Of a stretch of DNA of 64,000 bases, positions 1 to 8,974 are shown in pieces. Made by a program: the position numbers and the translations under genes. The stretch comes from Pseudonocardia sp. TRM90224. GTDB taxonomy: Bacteria; Actinomycetota; Actinomycetes; Mycobacteriales; Pseudonocardiaceae. Location: contig NZ_JAJGSX010000003.1 in NCBI RefSeq assembly GCF_021245725.1, positions 434,001 through 498,000 of the forward strand, given 5' to 3'. Below the pieces are notes generated by a model, which saw only the letters and a list, made by a program, of their open reading frames with translations, searched no databases and was not told the origin of the DNA. Positions within the stretch are counted from its first letter, which is position 1. Every line of letters begins with the position of its first letter.

Positions 1-232
1 GCGTGACGCGCCCCCGCGATGCGGGAGGCGTGCCGGGCGGGCACGCGGGCGTGGCGCGCGCACGCGCGGGTTGGCCGCCCCCGCTCGGCCGGCGCAGTGG
101 GAGGCCGGGCGGCCCGCGCGGTGGAGTAGGCCCGGGTGCCCGGGTGGCCGGTTCAGCCGCCCGTAGGCGCTGCCCGACCTGCCCGGCCGGCGGCCCCGCC
201 GGCTTGGGCGGCCCAGGGGCCCGCGCGGCCCG
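1..232. other. Non-coding or unassigned left edge
   Basis: Very GC-rich sequence downstream of the marP stop codon. Open frames here have the Arg/Gly/Ala/Pro-rich composition typical of GC-rich shadow frames and resemble no protein I know. I see no RNA gene, repeat or terminator that I can support. Confidence 0.4.
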
Positions 233-1429
233 CTACGCCGCGCAGGCGCCCGTCTTGACCGCGCGGGTGCGGCCGCTCGCGGCGTCGAGCGCGGGTGTGA
301 CCTGCTTGACGGTGAGCACGAACCCGGTCTCGACGTCGTCGAGCGCCGCGCCGAACACCACGCCGATGACCTGGCCGGACGTGTCGATCATGGGCCCGCC
401 GGAGTTGCCCGACTGCACCCGCGCGCGCACGGTGTAGACGTCGCGGGTCACCTCGGGGCCCTCGTAGATGTCGGGGCCCTTGAGCGTGATGTTCTGCCGC
501 ACGCGCCCGGCGGTGATCGTGAACGGGCCGTCGAGCGGGTAGCCGAGAACGATCGCGTCGTCGCCGGTCTCGGCCGGCGTCGGGCGCAAGGTCATCGGCT
601 CGGCGTCGAGATCGGGCACCCGCAGCACCGCGACGTCGACCTCGGGGTCGTAGAGCACCACCGTCGCGTCGAGCGGGACGACCGCCCCGCGCCGGCCGCG
701 GACCTCCACCGCGACCTCCGACGTGCCCGCCACGACGTGCGCGTTGGTCATCACCAGCTGCGGTCCGACGACGAACCCGGTGCCTTCGAGCTCCTTGCGG
801 CACGACGGCGCGCGCCCGCGGACCTTGAGCACACTGCTGGCCACGGCCGTCACCGCCGGGCTCTCGAGCAGCGCCGGGTCGGGCGCGGCGACCTCGGAGA
901 TCGGGGTCTTCGAGAACGGGCTCAGCACGTCGGGGAAGCCGGAGTTGTCGAGCAGCTGCCGCAGCTCGCTGGGCAGCTGCTTCGCGCCCTCCGGCATGAT
1001 CGTGTCGACGGCACCGAGCACCGTCGAGCCACGAACGCCGGCGGCGAGCCCCGGGAAGCTCGCGGAGGCCAGTGGCAGCGCCACCAGCCACGCGGCGAGC
1101 ACCACCGTGATGGCCTGCAGGATCGACCCGAGCGTCGAGTCGACCTTCAGCGAACGCTCACCGGTGATCCGATCGCGGATCCGCCGCCCGAAGAACACAC
1201 CCGTGGTCTCGCCGAGGGCGACGAGCAGCACCACGACGATGATGCTGACGACCACCCGGCTGTTCGGGTTCTCGACGCCGACGGCGAGCAGCGGCGCCAG
1301 CCGGACACCGAGGATCGCTCCACCGAGCACGCCGACGAACGAGAGCAGCGCGACCGCCATCCCGTGTCGCCACCCGGAGATTCCCGCGATGATCGCCAGC
1401 GCGATGACGACCAGGTCAACCCAACTCAC
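233..1429 (-). CDS. marP: MarP-like membrane-anchored serine protease
   Basis: Predicted 398-aa periplasmic protease of the MarP (Rv3671c) type, which in mycobacteria protects against acid and oxidative stress. The first 125 residues hold about four membrane helices (CvpA-like fold); the rest is a chymotrypsin-like domain. The triad is readable: His231 in TNAHVV, Asp265 in VDVAVL and Ser343 in SGNSGGP. Cys210 and Cys396 are placed like the regulatory disulfide pair of the mycobacterial enzyme. The start is GTG at 1429 (VSWVDLVV); a longer open frame upstream is Arg/Ser-rich and is the shadow of the next gene. It lies 52 bp behind the NUDIX gene and probably ends a four-gene operon with NUDIX, TlpA-like and nth. 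Confidence 0.93.
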   Translation of the reverse strand: MSWVDLVVIALAIIAGISGWRHGMAVALLSFVGVLGGAILGVRLAPLLAVGVENPNSRVVVSIIVVVLLVALGETTGVFFGRRIRDRITGERSLKVDSTLGSILQAITVVLAAWLVALPLASASFPGLAAGVRGSTVLGAVDTIMPEGAKQLPSELRQLLDNSGFPDVLSPFSKTPISEVAAPDPALLESPAVTAVASSVLKVRGRAPSCRKELEGTGFVVGPQLVMTNAHVVAGTSEVAVEVRGRRGAVVPLDATVVLYDPEVDVAVLRVPDLDAEPMTLRPTPAETGDDAIVLGYPLDGPFTITAGRVRQNITLKGPDIYEGPEVTRDVYTVRARVQSGNSGGPMIDTSGQVIGVVFGAALDDVETGFVLTVKQVTPALDAASGRTRAVKTGACAA

Positions 1430-1481
1430 GAAATGGCCTCGGCTCCCGTGGTGTCCCGTGTCGGCGGCAACCCGTCCGAGC

Positions 1482-2177
1482 TCATGATCCTGCGACCTCC
1501 TGCCGAAGGGCCCGGGCCGCGTCGAGTGCCGCGTCCAGGTCGTGGACCGGGGAGCCGTCCCACGGTCGAGCCCATCCCCCGAGATCCAACAGGGCGGACA
1601 ATAGGCCCCCGGTGAAGCCCCACACGAGCAGCCCCGGGACGAGGAACGCGGGGCCCGTGAACCCGGATGGGTGCGCGACCCTGATCCGCGCGGACGGGTC
1701 GAGGAGGTCGGCCAGCGGCACCCTGGCGACGGTGGCCGTCTCACCAGGGTCGACGGCGTGCACGGCGGTCGGTTTCGCCCAGTGTGCGATCACCGGCGAC
1801 ACGACGAATCCCGACGGCGGCACGAACAGCTCCGGCAGCACCGTGAGCGGGACGACGCCTTCCGGGGCGAGCCCGGTCTCCTCCTCGGCCTCGCGCATCG
1901 CAGTGGCGATGGGCCCGTCGTCGCCGGGATCGGCGGCCCCGCCGGGGAACGCCACCTGTCCCGGGTGGCTGCGCAGCGTGCTGGCCCGCTCGACGAGCAG
2001 GACGTCGGGGCCGGTCGACTCGTGCTCGCCGAAGAGGATCAGCACCGCGGCCCGCCGGCCGCCGGCCGGTGGTGGGATGCGGTGCTGGATCAGGTCGTGG
2101 ACGTCGACGCCATGCAGGTTGTCGAGCAGCGGGCGCAGCCATTCGGGGGCGCGGTCGGGTTGTGGCTGATCGGTCAC
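1482..2177 (-). CDS. NUDIX hydrolase (CoA pyrophosphatase-like)
   Basis: A 231-aa NUDIX protein. The NUDIX box is clear: GGAADPGD followed by AMREAEEETGL, with the REAEEET core that binds the divalent metal. A UPF0035-like segment (RSHPGQVAFPGG) just before the box is typical of the CoA/acyl-CoA diphosphatase branch, so the substrate may be CoA or a related nucleoside diphosphate derivative. The start is GTG at 2177, which overlaps the TGA of the TlpA-like gene by 4 bp (GTGA), implying translational coupling. It is the positional equivalent of Rv3672c, between marP and the thioredoxin-like gene. Confidence 0.88.
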   Translation of the reverse strand: MTDQPQPDRAPEWLRPLLDNLHGVDVHDLIQHRIPPPAGGRRAAVLILFGEHESTGPDVLLVERASTLRSHPGQVAFPGGAADPGDDGPIATAMREAEEETGLAPEGVVPLTVLPELFVPPSGFVVSPVIAHWAKPTAVHAVDPGETATVARVPLADLLDPSARIRVAHPSGFTGPAFLVPGLLVWGFTGGLLSALLDLGGWARPWDGSPVHDLDAALDAARALRQEVAGS

Positions 2178-2824
2178 GTCAGCCGCTCTACCGCGGCCGC
2201 GACGTCGTCGGCGCTCGCGAACGGGATCGGTGGGTCGACCTGCACGACGCTGCCGTCGGCGCGCACCACGTAGCTCATCGGGAGCCCTGGCGGCACCCGC
2301 AGCGCGCTGCGGAGCTGCGCATCGGGGTCGGTGACCGCGGGCAGCCGGACGCCGAGCTCGGTGACCAGCTGCAACGCGGCGCGTTGGTCGTCGCGCACGT
2401 TGATGCCGAGCACGGGGACTGCGCCGGGCCGTGCGGCGTACTCGGCCAGCGCCGGCAGCTCGGCGCGGCACGGTGCGCACCACGACGCCCAGACGTTCAG
2501 CAGCGCGGGCCGCCCGGCGAGCGCGGCGCCGATGTCGACGGTGCCCGGGGCGCCCAGGCACGGGACGGTGATCCCGGCCAGCGACCCTGTCGGGGCGGAG
2601 GCTGCGGCTCCCGCTGCGGCCGGCGTCGGGCACGGTTCGAGCTGGGCGGCAGCGCGCAGCGGCGCGAGCTCCGACTCACTGGCCGTGGCCGGCTCGGCGA
2701 GCGCGCGTTCCGACGTCGCTCCGCTCCCGCGCGGCCAGAGCGCAACAACCGCACCGATGACGAGCAAAAGCACCACGACGGTGCTGATGATCTCGGTTCG
2801 GTGCGCGCCGAGCCGGTTGGTCAC
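2174..2824 (-). CDS. TlpA/ResA-like membrane-anchored thioredoxin
   Basis: A 216-aa protein with one N-terminal membrane helix ([19 protein letters not shown]) and an exported thioredoxin-fold domain. The active site is WCAPC in [15 protein letters not shown]. The cis-proline segment is [10 protein letters not shown], as in TlpA/ResA proteins that reduce or isomerise thiols outside the membrane. Two further cysteines precede the domain (EPCPTP and VPCLGA). The start is GTG at 2824, overlapping the nth stop codon by 4 bp. Its place between nth and NUDIX matches Rv3673c. A role in redox control of neighbouring exported proteins such as MarP is inference only. Confidence 0.88.
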   Translation of the reverse strand: MTNRLGAHRTEIISTVVVLLLVIGAVVALWPRGSGATSERALAEPATASESELAPLRAAAQLEPCPTPAAAGAAASAPTGSLAGITVPCLGAPGTVDIGAALAGRPALLNVWASWCAPCRAELPALAEYAARPGAVPVLGINVRDDQRAALQLVTELGVRLPAVTDPDAQLRSALRVPPGLPMSYVVRADGSVVQVDPPIPFASADDVAAAVERLT

Positions 2825-3627
2825 GTCTCGTCCAGGTCGGCCGGTAGCCCGGCCATCGCCAGCAGGTGCGGCCGGGACGGCCCCTTGATCAGCTTGGCGG
2901 CCAGCGTGGGGTCGGTCGGTCCCGCGCCGTACGACGGGCAGTCGGCGGCGAGGGTGCACGCGCCGCAGGCCGGCTTGCGGGCGTGGCAGACCCGCCGCCC
3001 GTGGAAGATCACCCGGTGCGACACCATCGTCCAGTCGCGCTTCGGCACGAGCGCGCCGATCGCGTGCTCGACCTTCACAGGGTCCTCCTCCGCCGTCCAC
3101 CCCCACCGGCGCACCAGCCGGCCGAAGTGGGTGTCGACGGTGATGCCGGGCACGTCGAAGGCGTTGCCGAGGATCACGTTGGCGGTCTTGCGGCCGATCC
3201 CCGGCAGCGCCACGAGCTCTTCCAGCGTGTTCGGCAGCACGCCGCCGTGCTTCTCGACGACGGCTGCGCCGAGCCCGATCAGCGAGCTCGCCTTGTTGCG
3301 GAAGAAGCCCGTGCGGTGGATCAACGTCTCCAGCTCGGCGCGATCGGCCTTCGCGTAGTCGACCGCTGTCGGGTAGCGCACGAAGACCGCCGGCGTGACG
3401 TCGTTGACCATCTTGTCGGTGCTCTGCGCCGAGAGGATCGTCGCGACGGCGAGCTCGAGCGGGTTCGTGAAGTCCAGTTCGCAGTGCGCGTCGATGTGCG
3501 TGGCTTCCAGAACGCGCAGCATCCGCCCGATCCGGCGCGCCCGGCCGAGCGGGGGCTCGCCCGCAGCGACCCGCTTGGCCAGCTTTGCCGTGGTCTTGGT
3601 GAGCGTCTCGCGCGCGACGGTGGTCAC
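2821..3627 (-). CDS. nth: Endonuclease III
   Basis: A 268-aa bifunctional DNA glycosylase/AP lyase that removes oxidised pyrimidines in base excision repair. The helix-hairpin-helix motif [12 protein letters not shown] contains the catalytic lysine, and [11 protein letters not shown] contains the catalytic aspartate. The [4Fe-4S] cluster ligands near the C terminus have the classical C-x6-C-x2-C-x5-C spacing (from VCHARKPAC to AADC). The start is GTG at 3627 (VTTVARETL); the open frame upstream is Arg/Ser-rich and untypical. It is probably the first gene of the operon running leftward to marP, with 142 bp to the divergent small membrane-protein gene. Confidence 0.96.
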   Translation of the reverse strand: MTTVARETLTKTTAKLAKRVAAGEPPLGRARRIGRMLRVLEATHIDAHCELDFTNPLELAVATILSAQSTDKMVNDVTPAVFVRYPTAVDYAKADRAELETLIHRTGFFRNKASSLIGLGAAVVEKHGGVLPNTLEELVALPGIGRKTANVILGNAFDVPGITVDTHFGRLVRRWGWTAEEDPVKVEHAIGALVPKRDWTMVSHRVIFHGRRVCHARKPACGACTLAADCPSYGAGPTDPTLAAKLIKGPSRPHLLAMAGLPADLDET

Positions 3628-3769
3628 AGCACGAGCGTACGGCCGCGCGCCGACAACACGGACGGGACCGTCATGTCGCCTGGTCAGGTTACGAATGGGC
3701 ATCGGACGGATGGCGCGGGCCACCCCGATGTGTCGACCCGGTGCGCCGTGCGGGACCATCAACGGCGTC

Positions 3770-4021
3770 ATGACTGCCTGGTTGTCCGTCCTCGTACCGC
3801 TGCTCGTGATGTTCTTCGCGCTCGGGATGGAGCGCGTGGAGTCCAAGCTGCGGGAGTCGACCGTGCGCCCGGAAGAGCTCGAAGAGCTTCTGGAGCGCCC
3901 CCGTCCCGACGAGGTGCGTGCCCTCTTCCGGCAAGGCACCGGGCGCGCTCTGGAGCTGTTCCGGCTGCGCAGCCGCAACCCTCGAGGGCGACGCTCCGAC
4001 AAGCGCAGCAAGGCCGCCTGA
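3770..4021 (+). CDS. Small membrane protein (Rv3675-like position)
   Basis: An 83-aa protein with one N-terminal hydrophobic helix ([20 protein letters not shown]) and a charged, largely helical tail ending in basic residues. No enzyme motif is visible. The start is ATG at 3770, chosen because the hydrophobic helix begins immediately after it. It is transcribed away from nth and toward crp. A small membrane protein in the same place occurs in mycobacteria, so I treat it as a conserved hypothetical of this locus. Confidence 0.7.
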   Translation: MTAWLSVLVPLLVMFFALGMERVESKLRESTVRPEELEELLERPRPDEVRALFRQGTGRALELFRLRSRNPRGRRSDKRSKAA

Positions 4022-4167
4022 CCACCGATCGGGCGTCCGATTCGCGGTTTGTCGCCCGGTCGTGCGACAAAACGAGCCTTGCCAGGTCACAGAGGGCCGA
4101 CCCGACCCCCTAGACTGGCGCGCCGGTGATCCGCCGCGCGGTAGCGGCTGGGACGAGGAGCGGTGCA

Positions 4168-4842
4168 GTGGACGAGATTCTGATCCGCGCAGGGATCTTC
4201 CAGGGCGTCGAGCCGCACGCGGCAGAGGCATTGGCGCAGGCGCTCGACCCTGCGGAGTTCCCGCGTGGGCACGTGATCTTCGCAGAGGGCGAGCCGGGCG
4301 ATCGGCTGTACATCGTCGGCAGCGGCAAGGTGAAGATCGGACGCAAGTCGCCGGACGGCCGGGAGAACCTCCTGATGGTCGCCGGCCCTTCCGACATGTT
4401 CGGCGAGCTTTCCATCTTCGACCCGGGACCGCGCACGTCCTCGGCGACGGCCGTCACCGAAGTGCGGACGTACACCATGGACCGGGCGGCGCTCCGGGAA
4501 TGGATCGGCAAGCGGCCGGAGATCGCGGAGCAGCTGCTGAGGGTGCTCGCGCGCAGGCTGCGCCGCACCAACAACATGCTCGCCGATCTGATCTTCACCG
4601 ACGTGCCCGGCCGCGTGGCCAAGTCGTTGCTGCAGCTCGCGCGCCAGTTCGGCTCCCAGGAGTCGGGCCTGCTGCGGGTCACGCACGACCTCACGCAGGA
4701 GGAGATCGCCCAGCTCGTCGGGGCGTCGCGCGAGACGGTCAACAAGGCGCTCGCCGACTTCGCGCACCGCGGCTGGCTGCGGCTCGAGGGCAAGAGCGTG
4801 CTGATCCTGGAGCCCGAGCGGCTGGCCCGACGGGCCCGCTGA
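4168..4842 (+). CDS. crp: Crp/Fnr family cAMP receptor protein
   Basis: A 224-aa global transcription regulator. The cyclic-nucleotide domain includes the phosphate-binding cassette [16 protein letters not shown], and the C-terminal winged helix contains [21 protein letters not shown]. Length and sequence closely match Mycobacterium Crp (Rv3676, 224 aa). I chose GTG at 4168 ([11 protein letters not shown]) because it matches that protein's N terminus and is preceded by GAGGAG at 4155; an ATG at 4126 is possible but would add residues without homology. A strong hairpin follows the stop codon. Like the mycobacterial protein it should bind cAMP and TGTGA-N6-TCACA type sites. Confidence 0.96.
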   Translation: MDEILIRAGIFQGVEPHAAEALAQALDPAEFPRGHVIFAEGEPGDRLYIVGSGKVKIGRKSPDGRENLLMVAGPSDMFGELSIFDPGPRTSSATAVTEVRTYTMDRAALREWIGKRPEIAEQLLRVLARRLRRTNNMLADLIFTDVPGRVAKSLLQLARQFGSQESGLLRVTHDLTQEEIAQLVGASRETVNKALADFAHRGWLRLEGKSVLILEPERLARRAR

Positions 4843-4857
4843 CCGCCTGAACGCCCA

Positions 4858-4890
4858 CACCACCGTGCCGATGATGACGGCACGGTGGTG
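4858..4890 (+). terminator. Hairpin downstream of crp
   Basis: A perfect 12-bp inverted repeat, CACCACCGTGCC and GGCACGGTGGTG, with a 9-nt loop, starts 16 bp after the crp stop codon. There is no long T run, only TCGTTCG, so it is an I-shaped terminator of the kind common in GC-rich actinobacteria. Confidence 0.75.
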
Positions 4891-4917
4891 TCGTTCGTCC
4901 CCATTTCCGAGAAAAAG

Positions 4918-4933
4918 TGGTACGGGCGTACCA
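4918..4933. promoter_or_regulatory. Perfect inverted repeat upstream of MFS gene
   Basis: TGGTAC GGGC GTACCA, two 6-bp arms around 4 bp, ends 20 bp before the proposed GTG start of the MFS gene. Position and symmetry fit a repressor operator of TetR or GntR type, but no regulator gene is adjacent, so the binding protein is unknown. Confidence 0.45.
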
Positions 4934-4953
4934 GATGTGCGAATCTGTTTCGC

Positions 4954-6204
4954 GTGTCCTCCTCGTCCGCAACACTCGCCGACTACCGTGCCGCGCTGAC
5001 CGCGCCCGGCGCGCTCGTTCCCGTGCTCGCTTCCGCACTCGCCCGCCTGCCGATCGCGATGTTCAGCTTCGCGACACTCCTCTACGTGCAGCGCGCGACC
5101 GGATCGTTCGCGATCGCGGGGCTGGTGTCGGCAGGCGCGCTGGCCGGCGTCTCGCTGGGCGCGGTGGGGCAGGGCCGGCTCATGGACCGCATCGGCGCCA
5201 CACGCCCGCTGCTGGGCGCTGCGGCGGTCTTCGCGCTCGCGGGCGCCGGGATGGTGCTCGCGATCGAGACGAGGCAGCCGACCGCGGTGCTGGTCGCGCT
5301 GGCCGTGCTCGCCGGGCTCACCCAGCCGGCCATGCCGGGCGCCTCGCGGTCGCTGTGGAGCTCGCTCGTGCCCAGCGGCCCGCGCCGCGACGCCGCCTAC
5401 AGCTACGAGGCGATCAGCCTCGAGGTGTTCTTCATCCTCGGACCGGCGATCGCGGCACTGCTCATCCTCGCGCCCTGGCCGGGCACGGCCGTCGTCGTAG
5501 CGCTGAGCGGGATGGTCGCGGGCTCGGTCGTGTTCGCGATGAGCCGTCCGGTGCGGGCCCAGGAGCCGGCGCCGGTCGGCCCGTCCATCGGCATGCTCGG
5601 CGCGATCGCGCGGCCCGGCATGCGGACGGTCGCGCTGGCCTCCCTCGGGTTCGGGCTGGTCGTCGGCACCGTCGAGGTCGGGGTGCCCGCCGTGACGGCA
5701 GCGGGCGGCGCGCCCGCGCTGGGCGGCGTGCTGCTGTCCGCCTGGTCGGTCACGTCGGTGCTCGCCGGGGTGCTCTACTCGATGCGGCCGTGGCCGCGCC
5801 CGCTGCACCTGCGGCTGCCGGTGCTGCTCGCGCTGTTCGCGCTCTTCGTCGCCGCCATGGCGCTGACCGGCCCGACCGGCTCGTTGCCGGTGCTCGTGGT
5901 CGCGATGCTGCTGGCCGGCGCCACGATCACACCGCAGGTCACGGGCCACTCGATGGCCGTCGAGATCGCCGCGCCCCGCGGCACCGCGACCGAGGCGTTC
6001 GGCTGGGTCGTCACCGCCGCGACGCTCGGGCTGGCCGCGGGCCAGTCGGTCGGCGGCATCGCGGTGGAGGCCTCCGGGCCGCCGGCGGCGTTCCTCGTCG
6101 GTGCCGCCGCGGGCGGCGTGCTCGCCGTCACACTCTGGGCGCGCCGCCGCACGCTGGCCCCCGAGACGTCGACGCCCGCCCCGGAGCTCGCCGAGGCCCG
6201 CTGA
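4954..6204 (+). CDS. MFS transporter
   Basis: A 416-aa membrane protein with about twelve hydrophobic helices and the usual MFS half-repeat. The loop after helix 2 reads GQGRLMDRIGATRPLL, a degenerate form of the G-x-x-x-D-R-x-G-R motif. The start is GTG at 4954 (VSSSSATLADYRAAL); the open frame upstream covers the inverted repeat and is unlikely to be translated. No partner gene indicates a substrate; the 400-residue size and general look resemble proton-driven drug or metabolite exporters. It is inserted between crp and the metallo-beta-lactamase gene relative to mycobacteria. Confidence 0.85.
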   Translation: MSSSSATLADYRAALTAPGALVPVLASALARLPIAMFSFATLLYVQRATGSFAIAGLVSAGALAGVSLGAVGQGRLMDRIGATRPLLGAAAVFALAGAGMVLAIETRQPTAVLVALAVLAGLTQPAMPGASRSLWSSLVPSGPRRDAAYSYEAISLEVFFILGPAIAALLILAPWPGTAVVVALSGMVAGSVVFAMSRPVRAQEPAPVGPSIGMLGAIARPGMRTVALASLGFGLVVGTVEVGVPAVTAAGGAPALGGVLLSAWSVTSVLAGVLYSMRPWPRPLHLRLPVLLALFALFVAAMALTGPTGSLPVLVVAMLLAGATITPQVTGHSMAVEIAAPRGTATEAFGWVVTAATLGLAAGQSVGGIAVEASGPPAAFLVGAAAGGVLAVTLWARRRTLAPETSTPAPELAEAR

Positions 6205-6231
6205 CCCCACCGCGACCCGGGCGGGCGGCCC

Positions 6232-7020
6232 TCAAGCGCGGAGGTACTCCAGCTGCGCCGCCACCGACATGTCGGCGGCCGGCCACAGGATCCGGTCCAC
6301 GTCCGCGTAGACCACCTCGACGACCTGCCTCGGTGTCACGTCCGGCCCGAGGGTCCTGAGCGCCTCGCGCACCTGCTCCAGCCGCTCCTGCCGGTGCGCG
6401 AGGTAGGCGGCAGCGACCGCGGGCGCGTCCGGCAGCTCCGGGCCGTGCCCCGGTAGCACCGTGGTGCCCTCGGGCAGCTGCGCCAGCTTCCGCAGCGAGT
6501 CGAGGTACGGGCCGAGCGTGCCGTCGGGATGCGCGATCACGGTCGTTCCCCGGCCGAGGATCGTGTCGCCCGTCAGCACCGGAGGCCGTCCCGGCGCCGG
6601 TCCGTCGAGCAGGAACGAGAGCGAGTCCGACGTGTGCCCCGGGGTGCCGACGACCCGCAGCTCGACGCCTGCGGCCTCGACGACGTCGCCGTCGCCGAGT
6701 GCCTCCGAGCCGAGCACCAGCGAGCGGTCCAGGGCTCGGACCGGCGCCCCGGTGAGCTCCGCCAGCCGCTTCGCGCCGCCGGCGTGGTCGAAGTGGCGGT
6801 GGGTCAGGATGATCAGGGCGACCGGCCCGGCGGCCGCGACCCGCCGCAGGTGCTCCTCCTCGTGCTCGCCCGGGTCGACGACGATGCATTCCTGCTGTTC
6901 AGGTGCCCGAAGCAGCCACGTGTTCGTGCCTTCGAGGGTCATCGGTGACGGGTTCTCGGCCAGCAGCACCGAGGCGAGCGGCGTGACGGGACGCAGCTCG
7001 CCGTACGCGGGGTGGCTCAT
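6232..7020 (-). CDS. Metallo-beta-lactamase-fold hydrolase (Rv3677c-like)
   Basis: A 262-aa MBL-fold hydrolase. The metal-binding signature THRHFDHAGG (H-x-H-x-D-H) is present, with the later ligands in GTPGHTSDS, LTGDTILG and PGHGPE. The N-terminal segment NPSPMTLEGTNTWLL and the helical C-terminal part resemble the LACTB2/Rv3677c branch, some members of which act on RNA or thioesters; the substrate here is unknown. ATG at 7020 overlaps the NUDIX stop codon by 4 bp, so the two are coupled. It is convergent with the MFS gene, 27 bp apart. Confidence 0.9.
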   Translation of the reverse strand: MSHPAYGELRPVTPLASVLLAENPSPMTLEGTNTWLLRAPEQQECIVVDPGEHEEEHLRRVAAAGPVALIILTHRHFDHAGGAKRLAELTGAPVRALDRSLVLGSEALGDGDVVEAAGVELRVVGTPGHTSDSLSFLLDGPAPGRPPVLTGDTILGRGTTVIAHPDGTLGPYLDSLRKLAQLPEGTTVLPGHGPELPDAPAVAAAYLAHRQERLEQVREALRTLGPDVTPRQVVEVVYADVDRILWPAADMSVAAQLEYLRA

Positions 7021-7850
7021 GCGCCGCCGCCGGGGGTGCCAGGGGTGAGGTGGTCCTCGGAGATCTCGAAATCGGGGTCGTCGGGCAGGACGACGATCAC
7101 CTGCTCGCCTTCGCGGCGCACCCGCGGGATGAGCGGGCGGATCACCCGGTGCTCGGCGGCCGCGAGCACCGAGGCGCTGTCGGGGTGCTCGCCGATCTCC
7201 TGCAGCGTGCGGAACGTCGGGGCCATCAGCTGCATGTCGCCGCTCTGCCAGTGCTCCAGCGCTTCCGCCGGGTACCACCACGTGGCCTCGACGGCCTCCG
7301 TCGTGTGCGCGTCGGCCTCCTGGCCCTCCGGCACCAGCGCGACGAAGAACGCCGCGTCGTACCGCTTCGGGGAGGCGACCGGCGTGACCCAGCGCGCCCA
7401 CGCCCGCAGCAGGTCCGAGCGCAGCACCAGGCCGGCGCCGCTGAGCACGTCGGCGAGCGAGGCGCGGCGCGCGACCAGGTCGGCCCGCTCCTCCTTCAGC
7501 TCCGCGACCTCGGGGGCTCCCGGGCCGGCCAGCAGCACCCCGCATTCCTCGAACGTCTCGCGCACGGCGGCCTGCACGAGCGCGCCGGCCAGCTCGGCGT
7601 CGCAGTCGAGCCGCTGCGCCCAGCTCGCCGGATCCGGGCCTGTCCATCCGGGCAGCTCCGCGCGGTCCCGCTGGTCGACCCCACCGCCGGGGAACACCGT
7701 CATCCCGCCCGCGAAGGCCATGCCGGCGACGCGGCGCTGCAGGAACACCTGCAGCGGGGTGCGGCCGGGCGCCGGGTCGGGGGCGTCGCGGACGAGCAGC
7801 ACGGTCGCCGCGGGCTTCGGGACGACAGGTTCGGCAGGCACAACCGACAC
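7017..7850 (-). CDS. NUDIX hydrolase
   Basis: About 277 aa. The NUDIX signature is split by an insert: GGMTVFPGGGVD, a stretch of about 50 residues, then AAVRETFEECGVLL carrying the metal-binding RETFEE core. This long form resembles the NUDT19/RNU51 branch that can act on CoA derivatives. The start is uncertain: GTG at 7850 and GTG at 7841 are both plausible, and an ATG further upstream would overlap the divergent oxidoreductase. It is coupled to the MBL-fold gene through an ATGA overlap. The product pair suggests hydrolysis of related phosphoester or thioester metabolites, but that is inference. Confidence 0.85.
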   Translation of the reverse strand: MSVVPAEPVVPKPAATVLLVRDAPDPAPGRTPLQVFLQRRVAGMAFAGGMTVFPGGGVDQRDRAELPGWTGPDPASWAQRLDCDAELAGALVQAAVRETFEECGVLLAGPGAPEVAELKEERADLVARRASLADVLSGAGLVLRSDLLRAWARWVTPVASPKRYDAAFFVALVPEGQEADAHTTEAVEATWWYPAEALEHWQSGDMQLMAPTFRTLQEIGEHPDSASVLAAAEHRVIRPLIPRVRREGEQVIVVLPDDPDFEISEDHLTPGTPGGGA

Positions 7851-7878
7851 TAACTCGCCGGCGGGCAGGATGTGCCGC

Positions 7879-8766
7879 ATGGATCTCATGCGGGTGGGGC
7901 TCGTCGGGGCCGGGCCGTGGGCCCACACGGTGCACGGGCCGGCGCTTGCGGCGCATCCCGGCGTCGACCTCCGAGGGGTCTGGGCGCGCCGCCCCGACGC
8001 CGCCGCCGAGCTGGCCGCGACGTGCCTGACCAGCGCGTACGCCACGCTCGACGAGCTGATCGGCGACGTCGACACCGTTGCGTTCGCGGTGCCGCCGAGC
8101 GTGCAGGGCGAGCTCGCGGTGCGCGCCGCGAACGCGGGCAAGCACGTGATCTGTGAGAAGCCGCTCGCCGCCGACCTCGACGGCGCACGTGCCGTCGAGG
8201 AGGCAGTGCGGAAGGCCGGCGTGCATTCGTCGGTCGTGCTCACGCTCCGGTACGACGACGGCGTCCGCAGCTGGCTCGACGGCCTGGACGGGCCGGCCGA
8301 CGCCACCACCGTCGGATCGGTCCGTTGGCTCTCGGGCGCGCTGCTCGGCGGCCCCTACGCGACGTCGTCGTGGCGAGCCGAGCACGGGGCGCTGCTGGAC
8401 ATCGGGCCGCACGTCCTCGACATGATCGACGCCGCGCTCGGGCCGATCACCCGCGTCGCGTGGGCGCACTACAGCGAGCCCGACCTCTGGCGGTTCGCGC
8501 TCGACCACGAAGGCGGCGCGCAGAGCACGGCCGTGATCTCGGTGCGGCTGCCCGTCGACCCGTCGGAGGTGGAGATCGCCGTCTTCGGCCCCGCAGGCGT
8601 GCAGCGGCTGTCGCAGAAGGTCGGCGACGCCGTCGGGTGCTACTCCAACCTGCTGGACGAGCTGGTCGCCGCCGTCGCCGGGACGGGCCCCGCTCCGCAG
8701 CTCGACGCCGCACGTGGGCTGCGCCTGCAGGAGATCATCGACGAGATCGGCTCCGCCGCCCGCTGA
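7879..8766 (+). CDS. Gfo/Idh/MocA family oxidoreductase
   Basis: A 295-aa NAD(P)-dependent oxidoreductase. The Rossmann motif VGLVGAGPWA is at the N terminus and the family hallmark CEKPLAADL (EKP) follows at about residue 95. The C-terminal part contains LLDIGPHVLDM, matching the D-x-G-x-H-x-x-D catalytic region. Length is close to the family minimum. The start is ATG at 7879, eight bases after AGGA; ATG at 7888 is the alternative. It diverges from the NUDIX gene with only 28 bp between them. The stop codon is followed 7 bp later by a cluster of long palindromes. Confidence 0.88.
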   Translation: MDLMRVGLVGAGPWAHTVHGPALAAHPGVDLRGVWARRPDAAAELAATCLTSAYATLDELIGDVDTVAFAVPPSVQGELAVRAANAGKHVICEKPLAADLDGARAVEEAVRKAGVHSSVVLTLRYDDGVRSWLDGLDGPADATTVGSVRWLSGALLGGPYATSSWRAEHGALLDIGPHVLDMIDAALGPITRVAWAHYSEPDLWRFALDHEGGAQSTAVISVRLPVDPSEVEIAVFGPAGVQRLSQKVGDAVGCYSNLLDELVAAVAGTGPAPQLDAARGLRLQEIIDEIGSAAR

Positions 8767-8773
8767 CCCGAAT

Positions 8774-8837
8774 CTCCCCACCGTTTTGGGTGGATGCGCG
8801 CCTGCGGAGTGCGCATCCACCCAAAACGATGGGGAAG
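8774..8837. repeat. Palindromic intergenic repeat, copy 1
   Basis: A 64-bp palindrome with arms CTCCCCACCGTTTTGGGTGG and its near-complement CCACCCAAAACGATGGGGAA, continuing inward as ATGCGC/GCGCAT. It belongs to a family whose outer arm is CTTCCCCACCGTTTTG. Shadow frames across it give IHPKRWG-like peptides that should not be taken as proteins. Confidence 0.85.
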
Positions 8838-8889
8838 TCGGGCCACGTCGACCCCCGCGGGGTACCGCAGAGCAGGCTCGGCCGTAGAA

Positions 8890-8955
8890 GTCCCCCACCG
8901 TTTTGCCAACTTGCACGCCCGCAACGCCGTGCAGGTTGGCAAAACGGTGGGGAAG
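8890..8955. repeat. Palindromic intergenic repeat, copy 2
   Basis: Same outer arm as copy 1 but a different inner arm: ACCGTTTTGCCAACTTGCAC pairs with GTGCAGGTTGGCAAAACGGT. The loop is about eleven bases. This inner arm type is the one shared with the distant copy at 61207. Confidence 0.85.
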
Positions 8956-8974
8956 TTGGGTGTGCGGCCACGAA

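Noticed and set aside
4070..4100. Crp binding site ahead of crp
   Set aside because: CCAGGTCACAG has one possible TCACA half-site but no matching TGTGA at the right spacing.
4087..6210. 707-aa open frame on the minus strand opposite crp and the MFS gene
   Set aside because: Composition is Arg/Glu/His/Gln-rich with no family resemblance; it is the antisense shadow of two clearly real plus-strand genes.
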